Shown here: positions 34,167 to 41,900 of the stretch, one piece after another
How the letters are laid out: each line of letters begins with the position of its first letter
Position numbering within the stretch: the stretch's first letter is position 1
Origin: Labedella gwakjiensis
GTDB taxonomy: Bacteria; Actinomycetota; Actinomycetes; Actinomycetales; Microbacteriaceae
Length of the DNA: 64,000 nucleotides
Assembly (NCBI RefSeq): GCF_003014675.1
Contig: NZ_PYAU01000001.1
Coordinates: forward strand, 496,001-560,000
Direction of reading: 5' to 3'
Program-made: the position numbers and the translations under genes
Notes under the pieces: model-generated
What the model saw: the letters and a program-made list of their open reading frames with translations, nothing else
The model's database searches: none
What the model was told of the DNA's origin: nothing

Positions 34167-35213
34167 ATGGAAAGCAGAAGTGTGAACAAGCCAGAGCCGA
34201 CCGTGGCTGTGCAACAGTCCTTTCCGGAGCCGCGCGAGACCACGAACCCCTACATCCACATGCTGCGGGACAACCTCGCAGCGACCCCGGGGGTCGACGT
34301 CCGGACGTTCACCTGGCGACGAGCACTCCTCGGCCGCTACGACGTCTTCCACGCCCACTGGCCGGAGATCCTCGTCTCGGGCCACTCGCCGCTCAAGAAG
34401 GCCGTTCGTCAGGCGCTGACGGTCGCACTCCTCGCGAAGCTCGCGATCACGAGGACACCGATCGTGCGCACACTGCACAACCTGCACCGCCCGAGCGGAA
34501 TCAGCCGCGTCGAGAACGCCCTCCTCGCTCTCTTCGAACGCCGCACGGCCTTCGTGATCGTGCTCAACGAGTCGACCGCCCTCCCGGACGGCACCCGATC
34601 GACCGTGATCCCGCACGGACACTACCGCGAGTGGTTCGCGCCGTACCCGCAGCGCCCCGCCGTCACCGGCCGCTTCAGCTACTTCGGACTGATCCGCCGC
34701 TACAAGGGAGTCGATCGACTCCTGACCGCCTTCGCATCCGTTGCCGGCGATGTCAGCCTGCGTGTGGCCGGTAAGCCGTCGTCAGCCGACCTCGCCGATG
34801 AGCTCAGCCGCCTCGCGGCCGCCGACGAGCGCGTCGAGCTCAGCCTCGCGTTCTTGAGCGACGCCGAACTCGTGGACGTCGCACGTCAAGGCGAGCTCGT
34901 GGTGCTTCCGTATCGGGAGATGCACAACTCGGGCGGAGCCCTCGCGGCGCTCTCGGTCGACCGGCCGGTGCTCGTGCCGGCGAACGAGGTCAACGCCCGC
35001 CTCTCCGACGAGGTCGGGCCCGGGTGGGTTCACCAGTACGACGGAGAGCTGAGCGCCGAGCATCTCCTCTCCACCCTCCGCGTGCTGCACGAGGAGCCGA
35101 GGTCTGAACGTCCCGATCTGTCGCGACGAGACTGGGACGTGGCCGGGACCCTCCACCTCGCGGCCTACCGCGCGGCTCTCGCACGCCCGCGGGCGACGAG
35201 GACATCGCGATGA
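34167..35213 (+). CDS. glycosyltransferase (GT-B, possibly GumI-like)
   Basis: 348 residues. Recognisable parts are TNPYIHMLRDNL near the start, FHAHWPE, IPHGHYREWF, the second-domain start FSYFGLIRRYKGVDRLL and PYREMHNSGGALAALS with the donor-site pattern. The opening and HWPE segment resemble GumI-type beta-mannosyltransferases, which is a weak assignment. ATG 34167 is used; GTG 34182, 7 nt after GGAAAG, is an equally possible start. No neighbour overlaps its 5' end, so it may have its own promoter in the 145-bp gap with the upstream minus-strand gene. Confidence 0.82.
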   Translation: MESRSVNKPEPTVAVQQSFPEPRETTNPYIHMLRDNLAATPGVDVRTFTWRRALLGRYDVFHAHWPEILVSGHSPLKKAVRQALTVALLAKLAITRTPIVRTLHNLHRPSGISRVENALLALFERRTAFVIVLNESTALPDGTRSTVIPHGHYREWFAPYPQRPAVTGRFSYFGLIRRYKGVDRLLTAFASVAGDVSLRVAGKPSSADLADELSRLAAADERVELSLAFLSDAELVDVARQGELVVLPYREMHNSGGALAALSVDRPVLVPANEVNARLSDEVGPGWVHQYDGELSAEHLLSTLRVLHEEPRSERPDLSRRDWDVAGTLHLAAYRAALARPRATRTSR

Positions 35214-35226
35214 CCGCGACGGACGA

Positions 35227-36207
35227 TCACGACGACCTGCGGTACTCCTCGTACGAGTACCCGAAGACACCGGACACCATGCCGGCGCCCCTCGCGAGCG
35301 TCCTGGTCCCCTTCGCGCGATGGCGCACCGATCGGGTGAGCACCCCTCCCACGAGCCGCAACGCTCCGCCCGCCGCCCGGACGCCGCCCTTGGCGATGCC
35401 GGTGAGCCGCGCACGCACGCGAGCGAGCGGGCCGTCGGCGAGCGCTATCGAGGTGAGACTCCAACTGTTCCCGCTGCTGAACGCGCGCCTCACGACCCAT
35501 GACCGCGTCGTGCGCTCGGCCGGCACGACGTCCCAGACGATCGCCTCGTCGCACCAGACGAGCCGCCCACCCCTCTCGTGCAGCGTCCGGGTGAACATCG
35601 TGTCCTCCCCTCCGGCGTGCCCGAACACCGGGTCGAAGACGAGACCGATGCGGCGGACCGTCCGGAGATCGAGGAGCAGGTTGTTCGTGGCGGCCACCGA
35701 CACGGGGGTCCCCGTGGGCATGCGGCGGCGGCGGAAGAACTCCCCCGCTTCGATCCAGGGGTCCGGCTGCACGTCGAACCGGGAGATGACGGGACCCACG
35801 ACGGCCACGGCATCGCCGCGATCGAAGGTGGCGACGAGGTCGACGAGCCACTCCGGGCTCGGCCTCTCGTCGTCGTCGATGAAGACGAGGATGTCCGAGC
35901 CCGCCCCCTCGGCCAGCGCGCGGTTGCGCGCCGCCGTGATGCCGGACACCGGCTCGGGGCAGTACCGCACCGGCACCTCTGCGGTCAGGGCGAACGACTC
36001 GACGAGCTCGCGGGCACTCTCCGCCGGATCGTTGTCGACCACGATGACCTCCACACGGTCGAATCGCGACGAGACGGACACTGCCTGGGCGGCGAGTTGC
36101 GGAAGGGCCTCGGCGATGTCCGCCGGACGCTTGTACGTGAGCACGGCTACGGCGAGCGCGCGAGCCTCTGCCGCGCGAGGGTGCACAGCTCCCGAAGTGG
36201 TCGTCAT
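35227..36207 (-). CDS. glycosyltransferase family 2
   Basis: 326 residues with a GT-A domain: AVAVLTYKRPADIAEALP at the start, VIVVDND (about 54-60), and FIDDDERP with the metal-binding acidic cluster at 111-114, then a GGEDTMFTRTLHERGG acceptor-side segment. It probably adds one sugar of the EPS unit. ATG 36207 is supported by GAGAGGC about 7 nt upstream; longer starts lack this. Encoded against the main EPS direction, ending 14 bp from the stop of the preceding gene. Confidence 0.87.
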   Translation of the reverse strand: MTTTSGAVHPRAAEARALAVAVLTYKRPADIAEALPQLAAQAVSVSSRFDRVEVIVVDNDPAESARELVESFALTAEVPVRYCPEPVSGITAARNRALAEGAGSDILVFIDDDERPSPEWLVDLVATFDRGDAVAVVGPVISRFDVQPDPWIEAGEFFRRRRMPTGTPVSVAATNNLLLDLRTVRRIGLVFDPVFGHAGGEDTMFTRTLHERGGRLVWCDEAIVWDVVPAERTTRSWVVRRAFSSGNSWSLTSIALADGPLARVRARLTGIAKGGVRAAGGALRLVGGVLTRSVRHRAKGTRTLARGAGMVSGVFGYSYEEYRRSS

Positions 36208-36291
36208 GTTCTGCCTCTCCCCCGACGCGCCGGCCCCGACGGCGCATCGGCTCACGTCCTCCCACATTATGCCGCCGACGGGGGCACGACG

Positions 36292-37839
36292 ATGAGCACC
36301 AAGGCTCCGACGGCGTCCTCGAACGGCGACTTCGGCCGGAACGCTGCTCGCGGCGCCGCCGTGACCATGGGTGGCCAGCTCGTCCGCATCCTCATCCAGT
36401 TCGTCTCGGTCGTCGTGCTGTCGCGGTTGCTCTCACCCGACGAATACGGACTGTTCACGATGGTCATGGTGATCGTCGGGGTGTCGGAGGTCTTCCGCGA
36501 CTTCGGGCTGTCGAACGCCGCCATCCAGGCACCGAGTCTCAGTTCACGTCAGCGCGACGTGCTGTTCTGGGCGAACGCGGGAATCGGCGTGGCCCTCGGC
36601 GTGATCCTCTTCGGGGTCGCCTATCTCATCGGTGCCCTCTACGGACGTCCTGAGCTCATTCCCCTTGCGCAGTTCATGGCCCTCACCTTCGTGTTGAACG
36701 GCATCGCGACCCAGCACCGAGCGAGTCTCAGCCGCGACCTCCGGTTCGGGGCTCTCGCGCTCATCGACGTGGTCGCCTCCGTCGGTGCGCTAGCGATCGC
36801 CATCGTGCTCGCCGTGTCCGGCGCCAGCTATTGGTCCCTCGCGTGGCAGATGGTCTCGCTCGCCCTCATCAGCCTCGTCCTGGTGATGGCGGCGTCGCGT
36901 TGGCTGCCCCGTCTGCCGCGTCGTGGCACCGACATGACGGGCTTCTACCGTTTCGGATGGAACATGGTGTCGACCCAGCTCATCGGCTACGCGGCGAGCA
37001 ACACCGATTCGCTCGTGCTCGGTCTCCGCTTCGGCCCCGGACCACTCGGCGTGTACAGCCGAGGCTTCCAGCTGTTGATGAACCCCCTCAATCAGCTCCG
37101 CGCTCCCATCACGCGTGTCGCGATCCCGGTGCTCTCACGCATGCAGGCCGAGCACGAGCGCCTGCGCTTCAACAGCTATGTCACCCGTGGGCAGATCGCT
37201 CTCGGCTACACGCTCGTGGCCGGGCTGGCCCTCGTCGCCGGTGCCGCTCAGCCTCTCGTCGACGTCTTCCTCGGACCCAAGTGGGGCGAGGTCCCGCCGG
37301 TCCTCCGTCTGCTGGCCGTCGCGGGGGCGTTCCAGACCCTCGCGCTCGTCGGCTACTGGGTGTACGTCTCGCGCGGACTCACCGGACACCTCTTCCGATT
37401 CACCCTCATGAGCGCCGGGATGAAGATCACGTTCGTCCTCATCGGGTCGCAGTGGGGCATCGTCGGCGTCGCCGCGGGCTTCGCGCTCGAGCCGGTGCTC
37501 TCCTGGCCCCTGTCGCTGTGGTGGCTCAACCGCGCCACACCGATCCCCATCAGGACGCTCCTCGTCGGTGTCGTGAGGATCTCCGCCGCAGCGATCATCG
37601 CCGGAGCGGCGGCGTTCGGGGCGACGGTGCTGGCCGCCCCGGCCGGCGCGGTCGTACAGATCCTCGCCGCCGTGGTCGCCGAGGTGATGGCCTACGGGCT
37701 CCTCGCGCTCATCGTCCGCCCGATACGACGCGACGTCCTCGTCCTGCTCGAGATCGTGCGCACCGCGCGCCGCTCCAAGACGACGCCACCCATTGAGCCA
37801 GGGGACGCCGGTCCCGCCGACGACGGGAGCACCCTGTGA
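36292..37839 (+). CDS. Wzx-like polysaccharide flippase (MOP superfamily)
   Basis: Moves undecaprenyl-linked repeat units across the membrane. 515 residues, about 12-14 hydrophobic segments, with the family's opening AARGAAVTMGGQLVRILIQF and SRLLSPDEYGLFTMV, and the central GFYRFGWNMVSTQLIGYAAS typical of the WzxC branch. The start is set at ATG 36292 at the beginning of the conserved domain; a GGGGG lies 7-12 nt upstream. Coupled to the next gene by GTGA. Confidence 0.9.
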   Translation: MSTKAPTASSNGDFGRNAARGAAVTMGGQLVRILIQFVSVVVLSRLLSPDEYGLFTMVMVIVGVSEVFRDFGLSNAAIQAPSLSSRQRDVLFWANAGIGVALGVILFGVAYLIGALYGRPELIPLAQFMALTFVLNGIATQHRASLSRDLRFGALALIDVVASVGALAIAIVLAVSGASYWSLAWQMVSLALISLVLVMAASRWLPRLPRRGTDMTGFYRFGWNMVSTQLIGYAASNTDSLVLGLRFGPGPLGVYSRGFQLLMNPLNQLRAPITRVAIPVLSRMQAEHERLRFNSYVTRGQIALGYTLVAGLALVAGAAQPLVDVFLGPKWGEVPPVLRLLAVAGAFQTLALVGYWVYVSRGLTGHLFRFTLMSAGMKITFVLIGSQWGIVGVAAGFALEPVLSWPLSLWWLNRATPIPIRTLLVGVVRISAAAIIAGAAAFGATVLAAPAGAVVQILAAVVAEVMAYGLLALIVRPIRRDVLVLLEIVRTARRSKTTPPIEPGDAGPADDGSTL

Positions 37840-38807
37840 GCACGAACGACGTGAGATCCGACGCGATCTCCGGACCCGATTTCGCCGGAGCGGCCGTCGT
37901 GGTCGTGAACTACGGGTCGAGCGATCTCCTCGAGGCGAATCTGACGGAACTCACGAGGAATGCACCCGGTCTTCTCGCCGTGACCGTCGACAACTTCACG
38001 ACGGCGCTCGAGCGCGAGTCGATGCGGCATCTCTCTGCCGCCGAAGGGTGGGAGCTGGTCGAGCCGGAGAGCAACATCGGCTTCGGCGCCGGCGTCAACC
38101 GCGGCATCGCCCGAGCGCGCGAACGCGGCGCTGATCGATTCCTCATCCTCAACCCCGACGCGAGCATCGACCCGGGGTCAGCCGCACGGCTGCTCTCGGC
38201 CGTCGTCGCCGACCCCGACGCGCTCGTCGCCCCGCGGATCCTGCGTCCGGACGGCAGTGTCTGGTTCGCCGGTTCGGACCTCTACCTCGACGACGGACGC
38301 ATCCGATCGCTGCGCCGTCGCCTCAGCGACGTCGACGCCTCCCGCATCGAACCGTGGCTCACCGGCGCATGCCTCGCGGTGTCCTGGCAGCTCTGGTCAC
38401 GCATCGACGGCTTCTCCGACGAGTACTTCCTCTACTGGGAGGACGTGGACCTCTCCCACAAGGTCGTCGCGTCGGGCGGACGCCTCGTCTCCCTCGACGA
38501 CGCCGTCGCGATCCACGCCGAGGGCGGCACTCAGGCCGAGGGCCTTGCATCCTCCGGCCAGGCGAAGTCCACGACGTACTACTACTACAACATCCGCAAC
38601 CGCATCCTGTTCGCCGCGCTGCACCTCTCCGACGAGGAGTACCGCGCCTGGCTGAGGCACACCCCGACCGTCTCGTGGGAGATCCTCCTCCAGGGCGGCC
38701 GACGGCAGTTCCTGAGCTCGCTCGCCCCCCTGCGCGCGGGACTGCGAGGGGTGCGCGACGGACGCCGCATCGGGAAGCGTGTGCGCCGCACCCGCGGCCA
38801 CGCCTAG
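37836..38807 (+). CDS. glycosyltransferase family 2 (WbbL/rhamnosyltransferase-like)
   Basis: 323 residues. GT-A signs are VVVVNYGSSDLL (21-32), ESNIGFGAGVNRGI (78-91) and the ILNPDAS block (104-110) that replaces a DxD, then FLYWEDVDLSHKV. This pattern is typical of rhamnosyltransferases of the WbbL kind. Starts with GTG 37836 inside the flippase stop. Last gene of its run, followed by a terminator shared with the convergent 1800-residue protein gene. Confidence 0.87.
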   Translation: MSTNDVRSDAISGPDFAGAAVVVVNYGSSDLLEANLTELTRNAPGLLAVTVDNFTTALERESMRHLSAAEGWELVEPESNIGFGAGVNRGIARARERGADRFLILNPDASIDPGSAARLLSAVVADPDALVAPRILRPDGSVWFAGSDLYLDDGRIRSLRRRLSDVDASRIEPWLTGACLAVSWQLWSRIDGFSDEYFLYWEDVDLSHKVVASGGRLVSLDDAVAIHAEGGTQAEGLASSGQAKSTTYYYYNIRNRILFAALHLSDEEYRAWLRHTPTVSWEILLQGGRRQFLSSLAPLRAGLRGVRDGRRIGKRVRRTRGHA

Positions 38808-38887
38808 GACGCGCACCCCACGACGTCGACTCGACGGCACCGTGCGCTCGGCGCCGTATACGACGATCTGCGCCCTGACCACGAAAA

Positions 38888-38922
38888 GCCGGGCGCATCC
38901 TCGAGAGGAGGATGCGCCCGGC
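38888..38922. terminator. bidirectional terminator
   Basis: A 15-bp perfect stem GCCGGGCGCATCCTC with its complement, 5-nt loop. On the minus strand it is followed by TTTTCG, so it works best for the convergent large gene, although it lies past its stop by 14 bp. Confidence 0.8.
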
Positions 38923-38936
38923 CAGGTCGTGACCGC

Positions 38937-41900
38937 TTAGATCGCGGTGACCTTGTAGTCCGTGAACCGGACGGAGACGGGGCCGGACGTGATCGAACTC
39001 GCCATGTAGGCGGAGAGACCGACCGAACCGGCCGTCTGAAGGGCCGCCGTCGAGTCGGTCACCTGCGCCTGCCACGCGGCCGGCTCGGTCTGACCGGCGA
39101 CCCAGGCCTTCGCCCGGATCGTGGTCGGGGCGGTTCCGAACGCCTGGACGCGGACGGTGATCGCCGTGCCCGCCGTGTAGCCCGTGATCGGCAACGCGAC
39201 CGACTGGAGGACGACGGTGTTGCGCATCAGGTGGATGCGCAGCGAGCCGTTCTCCTGCACGACGAGCCGTGCGGAGTAGCTGTCGGACCCGACCTGCCTG
39301 GCGATGACCGAGGCGTACTGGACGCCTCCCGTCGAAGCCGACGGGACCGTGATCGTGACGGTCGAGTCGGTCTCCGTCGCGGAGACGGCTCCCAGTCGAG
39401 CCGACCGCGTCTGGCCGGCGGCCACGTCGATCACGCCGGCCGATCCGTTCACCGAGAAGGAGGAGTTCCCACCCGCGACCGTCCACGGCCCGCCCGTCGT
39501 CGCGTTGCCCCAGGAGGAGGACGCCGTGCGACCGAAGGCGTCGGCGGCGAGAACCGCCGGGGTTCCGGGCTCGGGCGGCGCCGTCACCGTGACGGAACGC
39601 GTCGTCGTGTTCGTCGCACCGTCGTCATCCGTCACGGTGAGGCTCACCGTGTAGGTCCCGGCGGCTCCGTAGGCGTGCGAGGACGTCGAGCCCGTGCCCG
39701 TCGTCCCGTCGCCGTACTGCCAGGCGTACGAGGCGATCGTGCCGTCCGAGTCCGTCGACGCGGAGGCGTCGAGTGCCACCGACAGGTCGGTGGGCGTCGC
39801 CGTGAAGGACGCGGCCGGTGCGACGTTCGGCGTCGGTGTGACGGCGCCGAGGGCGACGGCTGAGAAGGCGTCGAACCGGACCGAGACCGGACCGTTCGTG
39901 ACGGTGCTCGGCATGTAGCCTCCGAGGCCGATCGCTCCGGCGGCCTGGAGGCCCTCCGTCGAATCGGTCGCGCTGACCTGCCACGCGCCGGGCTCCGCTC
40001 CCGCAGCCGCCCAGACCTTCGCCTTGAGCGTCGTCGGGGACGTGCCGCTGATCTCGAGGGAGATCTGCAGATCGGTTCCGGGCGTGTACGTGAGTCCGGG
40101 GACCGTGTACGCCTGGAGCGCCGTCGAGCCGCGCAGCAGCTGGATGCGCACCGCGCCCGATGCCTGGATCCACACCCGAGCCGAGTAGCTCGTCGTCCCG
40201 ACCTGTCGGCCGATGACGGAGGCGTAGACGCCGCCGCCGTTCGCGATGTCGGACGCCGCCACGCGAGTGTTGATGTTCGCGTCCGTCACGGAGACGGTGC
40301 TGAGTCGGCTGGTCCGCGTTCCGCCGGCGGGGAGCGAGATGACGCCGGCGCCGCCCGCGACCGAGAAGCTGCTGTTGCCGCCTCCCACTGTCCAGAGTCC
40401 GCCCGGCTGTGCGGAGCCCCACGCGTTCGTCGCGGTGCGCTCGAACGTGTCGGCAGCGATGGTCTCCGCGGCCGGAGGCGCCGTGACGGTGACCTCCTTC
40501 TGCGTCTGGATCGTCGCGCCGCGGTTGTCGGTCACCGCGAGCGTCACCGTGTACGTGCCGGCGGAGCCGTAGGTGTGACTCGTCGTCGCTCCCGAACCCG
40601 ATTCACCGTCGCCGAAGTTCCATGCGTAGGACGCGATCGTCCCGTCCGGGTCGGTCGAGGCCGAACCGTCGAGCGCGACTCCCAGTCCCGACGGGGTCGC
40701 CGTGAAGCTCGCCGTGGGGTTCTGGTTCGCCGGCAGTGCCGCCGCGACGACCCGGGTCGCCGTTGCCGTCGCACCCCTGTCGTCCGTCACCGTGAGCGTG
40801 ACGAGGTAGTTGCCCGGCGTCTCGTACGCGTGACTCGTCGTGACCCCCGTCGCCGTCGCCCCGTCACCGAAGTTCCAGGCGTAGCTCGAGATGGTCCCGT
40901 CGCTGTCGGCGGAGGCCGACGCGTCGAACGCGGCGGAGAGGTTCGTGACCTGGTCCGTGAAGGACGCCGTCGGGACGGCGTTGGGTGCCGTGACCGTGAC
41001 GTTCTGCGTCGACGTCGCCGTCCCACCGCGGTTGTCGGTGACCGTGAGCTTCACGGCGTACGTGCCGGCGGCGGCGTACGTGCGGTTCGCCGTGACGCCC
41101 GTGCCGGTCTGCCCGTCACCGAAGTCCCAGGCGTAGGACACGATCGTGCCGTCGGAGTCCGCGGATGCCGTCGCGTCGAAGGATGCGGCGAGATCGGAAG
41201 AGGCCGCCGTGAACGACGCGGTCGGAGGCACGTTGGCCACCACTCCACGGCCGAGACCGTTGTGCTGCTCCACCTGGGCGGCGGTGAGGGGCGTCGAGTA
41301 GATCGCGACCTCGTCGATGGTTCCGGCGAAGTACGGAGCGGTCCCGCCCCATGTCGTGTCGCCACCGACCCGCCAGTAGCCCGTGTAGTTCTGCGCAGCG
41401 GTCTGCGGGTTGGTGCCGACGGAGTTCCCGTCGATGAACATGTTCATGCCGGCGGAGGACTGCTGCGCCACGACGTGGTGCCACTGGCCGTCGTTGTACG
41501 CGGAACCCGACGTGATCGTGTTCGTCTGTCCCGTCCACGTTCCGAAGGTGAGCCGTCCGTCGTTCTCCATGTAGACATGGCGGTCGTAGCCACCGGAACC
41601 GCCCGTTGGGCTCGCTCCGAAGCCGACGATCTTCCCGCCGCGGGTCGTCGTGGTCTTGAACCACGCCTCGACCGCGTACGTCGTGGGGTTGTTGATCGGG
41701 CTAGCGCTCGCCACGCCGGCTTCGTTCCAGCCCCACCATTCCTCGGTGGGGGCGAACGTCGCCGCCTTGTCGGGGACTCCGTTGAGTGCGCCCGTCGCGC
41801 CCTTGTTCACGAGGCCGGTGTAGGTGCCGGGGTTCCCGAACGGACCGGAGTCCGCCGCCACGGTGCCGCTCGACTCGCCGAGCCGCCAGTAGGAGGTCGG

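Noticed and set aside
35578-36291. Long N-terminal extension of the flippase
   Set aside because: The extra 238 codons lie opposite the GT2 gene and are not protein-like; the conserved domain starts at ATG 36292.
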